A program made the position numbers and the translations under genes. Shown piece after piece: positions 16,551 through 24,721 of a stretch of DNA of 64,000 nucleotides (position 1 is the first letter of the stretch; every line of letters begins with the position of its first letter). The notes beneath the pieces are model-generated. The model had not been told where the DNA came from. It searched no databases and was given only the letters and a program-made list of their open reading frames with translations. Origin of the DNA: Dactylosporangium fulvum (GTDB taxonomy: Bacteria > Actinomycetota > Actinomycetes > Mycobacteriales > Micromonosporaceae); the NCBI RefSeq assembly GCF_025137375.1, contig NZ_CP073720.1, positions 9,448,501 through 9,512,500 on the forward strand, read 5' to 3'.

Positions 16551-17693
16551 TCAACGAGCGAGGGCCTGCTCCAGATCGGCCAGAAGATCGTCGATTGTTT
16601 CGATCCCGACGGACAGGCGGACAAGGTCCGAAGGTACCTCCAGCGGGCTGCCCGCGGCGCTGGCGTGGGTCATACGGCCGGGGTGCTCGATCAGCGACTC
16701 GACACCACCGAGCGACTCGCCGAGGACGAACAGCTTGGCGCGGTTGCAGATCTCGACCGCGTGCTCCTCGCCGCCGCTCGCGCGGAAGCTGACCATCCCG
16801 CCGTACCGCTTCATCTGCTTCGCGGCGATCTCGTGCCCGTGGTGCTCCGGCAGGCCCGGGTAGAGCACCTGCGCGACGGCCTTGTGCCGCTGGAGGAACT
16901 CGACGACCTTCTCCGCGTTGTCGCAGTGGCGGTCCATGCGCACACCGAGGGTCTTGATGCCGCGCAGCGTCAGCCAGGAGTCGAACGGGCCGGCGACCGC
17001 ACCCATCGCGTTCTGGTGATAGGCGAGGTTCTGCATCAGCTCCTCGTCGATGCCGACGAGTGCGCCGCCGACGACGTCGGAGTGCCCGCCGACGTACTTC
17101 GTGGTGGAGTGCACGACGACGTCGGCGCCGAGGTGGAGCGGCTGCTGGAGGTACGGCGAGGCGAAGGTGTTGTCGACGACCAGCAGCGCGCCGCGGTCGT
17201 GGGCGACCTGGGCGAGGGCCGCGATGTCGGCGATGCCGAGCAGCGGGTTGGTCGGCGTCTCGACCCAGACGATCTTCGTGCGGTCGGTGATCGCCTCGCG
17301 GACGGCGTCGACGCTGTGGATGGAGGCGGCGGTCCAGTCGAGGCCCCAGCGCTGCGCGACACGGGCGAAGAGCCGGTAGGTGCCGCCGTAGGCGTCGTCG
17401 GGGATGACGACGTGGTCGCCCGGCTGGCAGACCGTGCGGAGCAGGGTGTCCTCGGCGGCGAGGCCGGAGGCGAACGCGAGGGCGCGACGTCCGCCCTCGA
17501 GTGCGGCGAGGCACTCCTGCAGTGCGTCACGGGTGGGGTTGGCGGTGCGGCTGTACTCGTATCCCTGGCGCGGCTGTCCGACCGCGTCCTGAGCGTATGT
17601 GCTGGTCTGGTAGATGGGCGGGATCACCGCGCCGGTCGTGGGATCCGGCTCCTGTCCGGCGTGGATGGCGAGCGTCTCGAAGCCGTGGTTCAT
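16551..17693 (-). CDS. metB: Cystathionine gamma-synthase / Cys-Met metabolism PLP enzyme
   Basis: The 380 residues belong to the Cys/Met metabolism PLP family: YEYSRTANPTRDALQECLAA, FASGLAAEDTLL, the PLP Lys199 in HSTTKYVGGHSD, and the C-terminal SLGGVESLIEHP. The mycobacterial orthologue is annotated MetB beside cbs and greA, and cbs is also in this window, which favours cystathionine gamma-synthase or gamma-lyase over O-acetylhomoserine sulfhydrylase. The ATG at 17691-17693 gives the family-typical MNHGFETLAIHAG. An ATG four codons upstream is possible. Start is divergent from the HIT gene with only 34 bp between, so the promoters overlap and the leaders must be very short. Confidence 0.9.
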   Translation of the reverse strand: MNHGFETLAIHAGQEPDPTTGAVIPPIYQTSTYAQDAVGQPRQGYEYSRTANPTRDALQECLAALEGGRRALAFASGLAAEDTLLRTVCQPGDHVVIPDDAYGGTYRLFARVAQRWGLDWTAASIHSVDAVREAITDRTKIVWVETPTNPLLGIADIAALAQVAHDRGALLVVDNTFASPYLQQPLHLGADVVVHSTTKYVGGHSDVVGGALVGIDEELMQNLAYHQNAMGAVAGPFDSWLTLRGIKTLGVRMDRHCDNAEKVVEFLQRHKAVAQVLYPGLPEHHGHEIAAKQMKRYGGMVSFRASGGEEHAVEICNRAKLFVLGESLGGVESLIEHPGRMTHASAAGSPLEVPSDLVRLSVGIETIDDLLADLEQALAR

Positions 17694-17727
17694 GGCACCG
17701 ACCATAGTGGCGGATAGGCTGGCGTGC

Positions 17728-18141
17728 GTGTCGGCCTGTCTTTTCTGCGCCATCGCGTCGGGCTCCGCTCCGGCGTTCATGGTGGCCTCCTGTGATTCAG
17801 CCGTCGCGTTTCTCGACATCCGCCCGGTCTTCAAGGGACATGTGCTCGTGGCGCCGCGCTCGCACGTGGTGACCCTGCCGGACCTCCCGTCGTCCGAGTT
17901 GGCGCCATACTTCGGATTTGTACAGACTGTGGCGCGGGCGGTGGAGACGGGACTCTCGGCGGGCGGGACCTTCGTCGCGATCAACAACAAGGTCTCGCAG
18001 AGCGTGCCGCACCTGCACACGCATGTGGTGCCGCGGACGAAGGGCGACGGGCTGCGCGGCTTCTTCTGGCCGCGCACCAAGTACGAATCGGACGACGAGG
18101 CGCGTTCCTACGCGGAGAAGATCGCAGCCGTAATGTCTTGA
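17728..18141 (+). CDS. HIT family nucleotide hydrolase
   Basis: The 137-residue protein has the histidine-triad motif HLHTHVVPR near residues 95-103 and the N-terminal CLFCAIASG common to HINT/HIT proteins, whose two Cys often bind zinc. VFKGHVLVAPRSHV is also conserved. HIT enzymes hydrolyse nucleotide phosphoramidates or dinucleoside polyphosphates. Start is the GTG at 17728, consistent with a short or absent leader given the divergent metB gene 34 bp away. Confidence 0.9.
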   Translation: MSACLFCAIASGSAPAFMVASCDSAVAFLDIRPVFKGHVLVAPRSHVVTLPDLPSSELAPYFGFVQTVARAVETGLSAGGTFVAINNKVSQSVPHLHTHVVPRTKGDGLRGFFWPRTKYESDDEARSYAEKIAAVMS

Positions 18142-18207
18142 TAAGGCATCTCGCGCGGTGGCGCGGCAGACTTGAGTCCGAGCACCTCAAGTTTTAAGGA
18201 GCTGATC

Positions 18208-18873
<666 letters not shown>

Positions 18874-18938
18874 TCCGTTCGACGAGCGGCCATCGTCACC
18901 TCGACGGTGGCCGTTCCACCCGTATTACAGTTTGTCTT

Positions 18939-19169
18939 ATGTCGACGATTACATTCCGCACAGATGACGACGTCGATCGGGCGCTGGCCGAGCTGACGTC
19001 CGGCGACCGCGACCGATCGCAGGTCATCCGTGACGCGATCCTCGCCGCGTGGCGCGCCCGCCGCGAGGAGCAGATCCGCGCGGAGGCGGAGGCCGTCGCA
19101 GCCGACGCGGACGACGTCGCCGAGGCCCGGGCGGTGCTGGCGGACATGGAGTCGCTCCGTGCGTGGTGA
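18939..19169 (+). CDS. Ribbon-helix-helix (CopG-like) antitoxin
   Basis: The 76 residues begin MSTITFRTDDDVDRALAEL, the beta strand and first helix of a ribbon-helix-helix DNA-binding domain, followed by RSQVIRDAIL. The acidic Ala/Glu/Asp-rich C-terminal half (about 40-76) would bind and block the toxin. It overlaps the MazF-like gene by 11 bases, the usual antitoxin-first layout. Such antitoxins repress their own operon; the ATTACAGTTTGTC sequence just before the ATG resembles ACAGTTTTCG before the second antitoxin of this region. It is the cargo of the first msrA-tail segment. Confidence 0.88.
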   Translation: MSTITFRTDDDVDRALAELTSGDRDRSQVIRDAILAAWRARREEQIRAEAEAVAADADDVAEARAVLADMESLRAW

Positions 19170-19470
19170 CGTCTACGAGCTCAAGGCGCCTCGGGACACG
19201 CGCGGCCACGAGCAGCGCGGCAACCGCTATGCCGTGGTGGTGCAGTCCGACCTGCTGCCGCTGTCGACGTGGCTCGTCGCACCGACCTCCACCAGTGCCC
19301 GGCCGACCAGTTTCCGGCCGGAGATCGAGGTTCAGGGCAAGACCACATATGTGCTCGCCGAGCAGACGGCGGCCGTCCAGCCCGAACGACTCGGCCAGCT
19401 TGTCGGTCACCTTTCACGCCAGGAGATGACCGCAGTCGACGACGCGCTCCGTCTCGCGCTCCATCTCTGA
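19159..19470 (+). CDS. MazF/PemK-type endoribonuclease toxin
   Basis: The 103-residue protein starts MRGDVYELKAPRDTRGHEQ, the MazF/PemK signature (RGDVY followed by GHEQ.G.R.AVVVQ), and ends with LVGHLSRQEMTAVDDALRLA, typical of the family's last helix. MazF toxins cut mRNA, or sometimes tRNA or rRNA, at short motifs and arrest growth until neutralised. The GTG at 19159 overlaps the antitoxin stop in another frame. No frameshift is seen, so the module may be active. The stop lies 30 bp before the second copy of the msrA tail. Confidence 0.9.
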   Translation: MRGDVYELKAPRDTRGHEQRGNRYAVVVQSDLLPLSTWLVAPTSTSARPTSFRPEIEVQGKTTYVLAEQTAAVQPERLGQLVGHLSRQEMTAVDDALRLALHL

Positions 19471-19500
19471 CACCGCACCGTGTTGTGACATGGACGTCAG

Positions 19501-19608
19501 GACTACCACCAGCAGTACCTTTCGGACGCCAAGAATCCGGGTGGCTACTGCAACCACGGTCCCAACGGCATGGCCTGCCCCATCGGCGTGGGCACGCTGC
19601 CTGCCTGA
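19501..19608 (+). pseudogene. Displaced msrA 3' end, copy 2 (108 bp)
   Basis: This segment aligns without gaps to msrA bases 18766-18873: the first 35 bases are identical and 99 of 108 match overall. Seven of the nine differences fall at third codon positions and the TGA stop is kept. It would encode the last 35 residues with two changes (Asp to Gly, Thr to Ala). Mostly synonymous divergence shows it evolved as part of a working msrA, either the host's old end or a donor allele, rather than decaying here. It has no start codon. Confidence 0.85.
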
Positions 19609-19621
19609 CCCGGGCCAGCAC

Positions 19622-19646
19622 ACGGGCGCCCCCATCGGGCGCCCGT
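19622..19646 (+). terminator. Hairpin terminator behind msrA tail copy 2
   Basis: ACGGGCGCCC (19622-19631) pairs perfectly with GGGCGCCCGT (19637-19646) around a 5-base loop; CTCGTTATCT follows with only a weak T content. It lies 13 bp after the copy 2 stop, where an msrA terminator would be expected, and could end transcription from the MazF module. Confidence 0.7.
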
Positions 19647-19650
19647 CTCG

Positions 19651-19905
19651 TTATCTGCAGAGGACCGTGACGGCCCAGCCGTCGACCACCTTGGCGGCCA
19701 AACCGTCTGCCCGCAGCGAGCTGATCTCCATTTTCGCTTCCGTTCCTCGCAAGCGCCGCACCAGCCCGGCAAACACGGCGCGGGTTTGCGCGATCAGCGA
19801 CAAGGCACTGGGGTCGACCAGCCGACCCACCCTTACCGGAGTCCGCTCAGCCCGGCGGCCGGCCACGGCAAGTGCACCACTCGACGTTCTATCCAGATAC
19901 CTGTA
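19651..19905 (-). other. Possible gene remnant opposite the second toxin-antitoxin promoter
   Basis: The 265 bp between the copy 2 hairpin and the Phd gene has no plus-strand gene. The minus strand reads an open frame ending at TAA 19651-19653 with a protein-like tail: SLIAQTRAVFAGLVRRLRG and KMEISSLRADGLAAKVVDGW. It vaguely recalls the C-terminal SnoaL-like part of some ECF sigma factors, but no start or conserved motif can be supported. It may be a fragment carried in with the second cassette. Confidence 0.25.
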
Positions 19906-19915
19906 CAGTTTTCGT

Positions 19916-20224
19916 ATGACGATTCTCCACGAGCCTCGGCACGTCAGCGTGACCGAAGCTACACAGCGTGGGGTCGCTGGACTGGTGGCGGACGCCGAGC
20001 AGGGTTCCGATGTCATCGTGACCCGGCGACAAGAGCCGGTCGCCGCCGTCGTCAGCATGCGGCGTCTCGCCGAAATCGACGCGGCCGTGGCCGACCTGCG
20101 CGATCTCGCGCTGGTCCTGGCACGGTCGGCAACCGATACAGGACGCCGGACCTCATTTGACGACGTCCTGAGCGCCTTCGGACACACCCGCGAGTCGCTG
20201 AACAACCTGCCGGACGACAAGTAA
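19916..20224 (+). CDS. Phd/YefM-family antitoxin
   Basis: The 102 residues open MTILHEPRHVSVTEATQRGV and continue VADAEQGSDVIVTRRQEPVAAVVS, the Phd/YefM fold that binds DNA as a dimer; the C-terminal part is the toxin-binding tail. The ATG at 19916 follows TACCTGTACAGTTTTCGT, a likely autoregulated promoter-operator. It lies 2 bases before the RelE gene, so the pair is one operon. It is the cargo of the second msrA-tail segment. Confidence 0.85.
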   Translation: MTILHEPRHVSVTEATQRGVAGLVADAEQGSDVIVTRRQEPVAAVVSMRRLAEIDAAVADLRDLALVLARSATDTGRRTSFDDVLSAFGHTRESLNNLPDDK

Positions 20225-20226
20225 CC

Positions 20227-20745
20227 GTGGCGGAGATCAGCTTCACGGAGGACGCGATCGACGACCTCCGACGCATCGGACCGGACGCCGTCCCGAGGGT
20301 GCTGAAGAAGGTTCTCCTCCTGGCTGACGATGCCGAGGCGGGTTATCCGCTCGGCGGCGAACTGACGGGTTTCCGGAAGCTGATCGTCGGCCGCAACACC
20401 TGGCGCATCGTTTACCGGATCACTGAAGACAAGACGATCGAGATCTGCGAGGTCTGGGCGGTAGGGGCACGCGCGGACGCCGAGGTTTATACCGAGGCCG
20501 TCGGCAGGCTACGAGCGGCCGGCTCGACGCGGCCCGAACTGGTCCAATTGGCCGAAGTTGTAGAACAGCTCGGCAGACTTGCCGGCGATGTCGTCGCCAC
20601 GCAGCCGCCGCCTCGCGAACCGGTGCCCGCCTGGTTGGCCGACAGGCTTGTGTTCACCGCAGGAATGACCCGCGAGGCCGTCGCGGCGCTCGCCCTTCAA
20701 CAGGCGGTCGACCTGTGGACGGCCTATGTCTCGCGCCCGCAATGA
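20227..20745 (+). CDS. RelE/ParE-family toxin with an unusual C-terminal extension
   Basis: Residues 1-88 are a typical RelE/ParE toxin: MAEISFTEDAIDDLRRIGPD, GELTGFRKLIVGRNTWRIVYR and ICEVWAVGARADAEVY. RelE-type toxins cleave mRNA in the ribosome and are 85-100 residues long; this one has 172. The extra 80 residues (about 90-172) include LVQLAEVVEQLGRLAGDV and FTAGMTREAVAALALQQAVD, two amphipathic helices of unknown function. There is no stop or frameshift between the parts. GTG start at 20227, two bases after the antitoxin stop. Confidence 0.85.
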   Translation: MAEISFTEDAIDDLRRIGPDAVPRVLKKVLLLADDAEAGYPLGGELTGFRKLIVGRNTWRIVYRITEDKTIEICEVWAVGARADAEVYTEAVGRLRAAGSTRPELVQLAEVVEQLGRLAGDVVATQPPPREPVPAWLADRLVFTAGMTREAVAALALQQAVDLWTAYVSRPQ

Positions 20746-20764
20746 AATGTGACATCGCCACCAT

Positions 20765-20843
20765 GACTACCACCAGCGGTACCTATCGGACGCCAAGAAC
20801 CCGGACGGCTACTGCAACCACGGCCCGAACGGCATAACCTGCC
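20765..20843 (+). pseudogene. Displaced msrA 3' end, copy 3 (79 bp, truncated)
   Basis: The sequence aligns without gaps to msrA bases 18766-18844 with 72 of 79 matches, then diverges after ACCTGCC, so the stop and last residues are lost. Differences are again mostly synonymous, except an ATG to ATA change and a Gln to Arg change. It follows the RelE toxin by 19 bp. It is preceded by TGTGACAT at exactly the same 9-base spacing as copy 2. Confidence 0.8.
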
Positions 20844-21436
20844 AGGGTCTCCGGGCAGCGGGCGGTTTACGGTCGCTACCAGTCGCGCCGGCCGTCGGTC
20901 AGTTCGGCTCGGTCAATACTGTCGGTTTGAGGTGGCGTTCCAACGCCTCCAGGCAAGATCGTCTCCCAGATTTCTCCCAAGCGAGTGGGCTGAGCCGAAC
21001 CCGTTGTGCGGCTTGGCGGCGCGCCGACCCGGTCACAGCCGCGATCCGCAGTGGATCGTGCATTCGATGGATGGGGTGGGATGACACCCAGGGGAAGCAC
21101 CACTGCAGGCGTCGGCGTGGCTGCGCTCGGCGCGGTGTTCTACGTGGCGTTCCTCGGCTGGCGCCTGTCGACGATCACACAGTGCCGCTGAGCACCATCC
21201 TTGGGCTCAGAAGACAAGCTACGAAACCAGCAGTAGAACAGACATCAGCTTCACCGACAGCGCCAGCGGTGTCGTGGCGATACTCACGTATGAGAAGCAC
21301 TCCGGGTTGGGGTGGCGCATCGAGTCAACCGTCGAGTCTGAGTGAGAATCGGACCCCGGCACTCGAAGCCAAAGATGCCTGGAACAACGCAACCAAATCC
21401 CACGCGGCGGGGACCGTGGCAGCCGGTCCGGTGTCG
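20844..21436. other. Degraded accessory stretch; possible broken small membrane-protein gene
   Basis: No complete gene is supported here. An ATG at 21081 opens a 36-residue frame with one hydrophobic helix (TTAGVGVAALGAVFYVAFLG) that stops at 21191. In another plus-strand frame, 21211-21345 reads a protein-like segment including DISFTDSASGVVAILTYEKH. The two could be halves of one frameshifted membrane-anchored protein. Together with the decayed msrA tail before it, this looks like the old end of an accessory insertion. Confidence 0.3.
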
Positions 21437-21919
21437 TCACGACGCATGTGTCAGACCGTATGTGGTGGACCACGCCCGTTTCAGGTCGTCTTCGCTCCAG
21501 TGCCCGAACGTGTAGGCGGGCGAGTTCACCGGCAGTGCCCGTTCCACCTGGATCAGCACCGCCTCGTGACACGGATAGTCGGGGCCGTGCGTGTCCAGCA
21601 CCCACCGGCGGGACCATGCGAACACGGGGTCGCCATCGCCGCGCAGTTCGGCGCTTCCCTTGAAGCGGTAGCCACGCCTGAGGAGAAAGTCGATCACGTT
21701 CACCTCGAGCCGGGGGTCGCGCCGCAGGTTCGCCACCGTCGTCGGTGAGGCCATGTTCATGAACACCAGGTGATCGTCGTCGTAGACGAGCAGGGAACCT
21801 TTCGGGGAGAGGTTCGGGGAGCCGTCCTCGCAGACCGTCGCCACGAACGCGAGCTTGGCACTATCGACGATCTTGCGCATGTCCTGCGTGATGATTCCCA
21901 CCGCTTCCCAGCCCTTCAT
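21437..21919 (-). CDS. PPOX-fold FMN/F420-binding protein (pyridoxamine phosphate oxidase family)
   Basis: The 160-residue protein has the split-barrel layout of the pyridoxamine 5'-phosphate oxidase-like superfamily: KLAFVATVCEDGSPNLSPKG, LVFMNMASPTTVANLRRDPR and RGYRFKGSAEL. Length and the ATVCEDGSPN strand fit flavin- or F420-dependent small oxidoreductases. The start chosen is the ATG at 21917-21919; an ATG seven codons upstream is possible. No ribosome-binding site decides between them. Substrate unknown. Confidence 0.82.
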   Translation of the reverse strand: MKGWEAVGIITQDMRKIVDSAKLAFVATVCEDGSPNLSPKGSLLVYDDDHLVFMNMASPTTVANLRRDPRLEVNVIDFLLRRGYRFKGSAELRGDGDPVFAWSRRWVLDTHGPDYPCHEAVLIQVERALPVNSPAYTFGHWSEDDLKRAWSTTYGLTHAS

Positions 21920-22241
21920 ACCGTGCCTGCGTGCTCCCATCTGGGCAAGCCGACGCTCCGGTGGACGACGGCCGGCGCGGGCATGTTGACAACCTCACGC
22001 TGCATTACCCGGTCGGCCGGCCAAGTCGCGAGCACGTTGACTCTTCCGTGATTTCGCCCCTTCTCACCTGGAGCACGTGAGAAGGATCGGCGCCCGCTCC
22101 GCGGGACGGCCCGGTCTTGGCTTGACGCGCCCCGGACAAAGCAGTCGAATCCCGGGGCACGGTTATCGCACGCCAGCAGGCGGTCGCGCATCACCTTTGC
22201 ATGGTGTGGGCAAATCTCACCATTTGTGCCGAGGATGAAGC
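21920..22241. other. Intergenic region with a 9-bp inverted repeat
   Basis: No gene is seen between the divergent PPOX and histidine kinase genes. CCTTCTCAC (22059-22067) and GTGAGAAGG (22077-22085) form a perfect inverted repeat around a 9-base centre, a possible operator. A TTGACG at about 22125 is a candidate -35 box for the kinase, but no convincing -10 box is seen at the right spacing. The GAGGA at 22231-22235 is the kinase ribosome-binding site. Confidence 0.4.
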
Positions 22242-23744
22242 GTGCCGTTTCGCGGGCCGGTCCATTGGTTGGCCGTCGCCGGGGTTGCCGTCGTGCTGCT
22301 GGTCGGCGTGGCACTCGGGCTGTCGCTCGCCCGGGAACGACCCCTCGAGACGGCCGCCATCGGAATCTTCGTCGGGCTGGCCGCTGCGGGCGTCGCCGTC
22401 GCCCTCGTCGCAACCTATCTCATCATCGCGGTTGTCGAACCCGTCCGGAAGACGGCCACCATCGCGGACCACCTTGCCGGCGGACGGCTCGACCCACGGC
22501 TGATCGAGACCGGGCTGTTGGAGATCAGCCGGCTCGGGCGGTCCCTCAATCTCCTCGGAGCCTCCCTCGGGCGCAGCCTCGACGGTCTCGCCCAGCTCGT
22601 CGAAGCGCAGACAGCGTTACGGCGGGTGGCCACCCTCGTCGCGCGCGGAACGTCACCCGACGAGGTCTTCGACGCGGTCACCGAGGAGCTGGGGCGGTTG
22701 ATCGGTGCCGACGGCGCGAACATCGTCCGGTACGAGCCCGACGGCCGAGCCGTCATCGTCTCCACCTGGGGCTGGCCCGGGCCGCTCCTGCCGACCGGCA
22801 CCCGTATCTCGCTCCAGGGGCGCAGTGTCTCGGCACTGGTACACCGCACCGGCCGCGCCGCCCGCATGGACACATACGCCGACCGCTCCGGTCCGCTCGC
22901 CGAATTCCTGCACGAGGAGGGGATCCGCTCGGCGGTCGGCGCGCCGGTCTATGTCGAAGGGCGCCTCTGGGGCGCCGTCACGGCCTCCATGACCCGCGAC
23001 GATCCGCTCCCCCTCGACGCCGAGGCGCGCCTGGCCGACTACACCGAACTGGTCGCCACCGCGATCGCCAACGCGCAGGCGCGCACCGACCTGGTCGCCT
23101 CACGGACCCGGGCGGTGCTCGCCACCGACCAGACCCGCCGGAAGATCGAGCGTGACCTGCACGACGGAGTCCAGCAGCGGCTGCTGTCGCTCGGGCTGGA
23201 GCTGCGGGTCGCCCAGGACAGCGTGCCCGAGTCGCTGACCGCGCTCCGGGCGCAGCTCGCCGCGGTCGCGACCGGGCTCGCCGCCGGGCTGGACGACCTC
23301 CGCGAGATCTCCCGTGGCATCCATCCGGCGATCCTCACCGACCGCGGCCTGTCATCGGCCGTCAAGGCACTCGCCCGGCGATCGGGGGTCCCGGTCGAAT
23401 TGGACGTACAGCTGGAGGGCCGACTGCCGGAAGTCATCGAAGCGGCCGCGTACTACATCGTGGCGGAGACGCTGGCGAACGCTGCCAAGCACGCGGAGGC
23501 ATCGGTGGTACGGGTGGCTACGGCGGTCCAGCACAACCGGTTGCACCTGTCGGTCCGCGACGACGGTGTCGGTGGCGCGGATCCCACCCGGGGCTCGGGG
23601 CTCATCGGCATCAGCGACCGCGTCGAGGCGCTCGGCGGGACGATGGCGCTCTGCAGCCCGGTCGGCGAGGGCACCGCGCTCGAGATACAGCTGCCCATCC
23701 AACGTCCCGAGCAACCCGGCCAGCAGCCAGTTCGCGAGAATTGA
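22242..23744 (+). CDS. NarL-type sensor histidine kinase with GAF domain (contains a TTA codon)
   Basis: The 500 residues hold two N-terminal membrane helices (about 8-28 and 37-64), a HAMP-like linker (65-115), a GAF domain (about 120-275), a HisKA_3 dimerisation domain with ERDLHDGVQQRLLSLG (His307), and a HATPase with ETLANAAKHAEAS, VRDDGVGGAD and GSGLIGISDRV. The partner would be a LuxR-type response regulator, but none is adjacent. GTG at 22242 follows GAGGA. Codon 126 (22617-22619) is TTA, rare in such genomes and a mark of possible control by tRNA-Leu(UAA), which is encoded at 36324. Confidence 0.92.
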   Translation: MPFRGPVHWLAVAGVAVVLLVGVALGLSLARERPLETAAIGIFVGLAAAGVAVALVATYLIIAVVEPVRKTATIADHLAGGRLDPRLIETGLLEISRLGRSLNLLGASLGRSLDGLAQLVEAQTALRRVATLVARGTSPDEVFDAVTEELGRLIGADGANIVRYEPDGRAVIVSTWGWPGPLLPTGTRISLQGRSVSALVHRTGRAARMDTYADRSGPLAEFLHEEGIRSAVGAPVYVEGRLWGAVTASMTRDDPLPLDAEARLADYTELVATAIANAQARTDLVASRTRAVLATDQTRRKIERDLHDGVQQRLLSLGLELRVAQDSVPESLTALRAQLAAVATGLAAGLDDLREISRGIHPAILTDRGLSSAVKALARRSGVPVELDVQLEGRLPEVIEAAAYYIVAETLANAAKHAEASVVRVATAVQHNRLHLSVRDDGVGGADPTRGSGLIGISDRVEALGGTMALCSPVGEGTALEIQLPIQRPEQPGQQPVREN

Positions 23745-23843
23745 TCGGATATATACGGACAAAATGGGATCATGAGGGCTCGGGGCCAACCGCCCGTGAA
23801 CAGGAGGGCGACCGGTCATCGATCACCGCGAAGGATCACCAGC

Positions 23844-24659
23844 ATGCACAACGACGACCTCGGTACCGGTCGGCGCCTCAGGGCCCGACCGGTACTTCTG
23901 GGCGCGGCCGGACTCATGGCGGTGCTCACCACCACCGGCGCGGCCGCCCAGCAGGGGGCCAATGCGGCGAAGACCGTCGATGCCGCCCGCGCCGAAACAC
24001 CATCGGCAGCCGCCGGCGCCAACCCGAGCGCCAGCACCGACCCGGGCAGCAGCGCAAGCCCGACCGACAGCGCGAACCCGGGCAGCAGCGCAAACCCGAC
24101 CAGTAGCGCAAGCCCGAGCAGCAGCGCGAACCCGAGCAGCTCCGGCCCGGGCGGCATGAGCCCGGGCAGCCCGAGCCAGAGCGGCAGCGCCGGCCCGGGC
24201 AACAGCCCAGGCCCGACCGCCGGAGCCGGCTCGGCTCCGGGCGGCGCGACGAGCCCCGGCGCCAACGCCGCCGGCAGTGCCGGCCCGAGCGCCACCCCGA
24301 GCGCCACAGCCGGTACACCTGGAACACCTGGCGCCGAACCGGCGATCTCTATCCGCAATACGGGCTCGCTGCAGACCGACCGGGCCACCCTCCGCGTCGT
24401 GTCCGGACGGACGGACCTCACCGGCCAGCGCGAGCTGGGCTGGGTGGCGGGCCAGGGCGAGCCGTTCGGCTCCGCGCACTGCACGCAGCAGCTGCGGCTC
24501 ATACCCGGCGGGCCCGTCGTCACGAAGCCCGAGCTGCTGATCTGCTGGCGGACGAGTCCGGTGAAGAGCGTCTACACCGTCGCCGTCTCCCTCGACGGGC
24601 ACCCGTCGCGGGAGATCAGCGTCGCCGCGATCGACGAGGCGTGGGACGAACTCCGGTAG
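23844..24659 (+). CDS. Secreted protein with a Ser/Pro/Asn/Gly-rich linker
   Basis: The 271 residues start with a basic segment and a signal-peptide-like helix (VLLGAAGLMAVLTTTGAAA, about 18-36). A low-complexity region (about 50-170) follows with imperfect repeats such as SSANPTSSASPSSSANPSSS. The C-terminal globular domain (about 175-271) has two Cys (AHCTQQL and LLICWRTS) that could form a disulfide, and ends AIDEAWDELR. No known domain is recognised. The ATG at 23844 follows GAAGGATC. A strong palindromic terminator lies after the stop. Confidence 0.75.
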   Translation: MHNDDLGTGRRLRARPVLLGAAGLMAVLTTTGAAAQQGANAAKTVDAARAETPSAAAGANPSASTDPGSSASPTDSANPGSSANPTSSASPSSSANPSSSGPGGMSPGSPSQSGSAGPGNSPGPTAGAGSAPGGATSPGANAAGSAGPSATPSATAGTPGTPGAEPAISIRNTGSLQTDRATLRVVSGRTDLTGQRELGWVAGQGEPFGSAHCTQQLRLIPGGPVVTKPELLICWRTSPVKSVYTVAVSLDGHPSREISVAAIDEAWDELR

Positions 24660-24676
24660 GCCGGCACACAAGAACA

Positions 24677-24708
24677 AAGCGGGGCGCCCCGGCCGGGGCG
24701 CCCCGCTT
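24677..24708. terminator. Bidirectional terminator, 32-bp perfect palindrome
   Basis: AAGCGGGGCGCCCC (24677-24690) and GGGGCGCCCCGCTT (24695-24708) pair perfectly around GGCC. It sits in the 62-bp gap between two convergent secreted-protein genes and can serve both; the plus strand continues TTGTCGTT. Confidence 0.85.
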
Positions 24709-24721
24709 GTCGTTCAGCAGA

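Noticed and set aside
19651-19905. An ECF sigma-factor C-terminal fragment
   Set aside because: Resemblance to SnoaL-like tails is faint. No sigma region 2 or 4 motif and no start codon are present.
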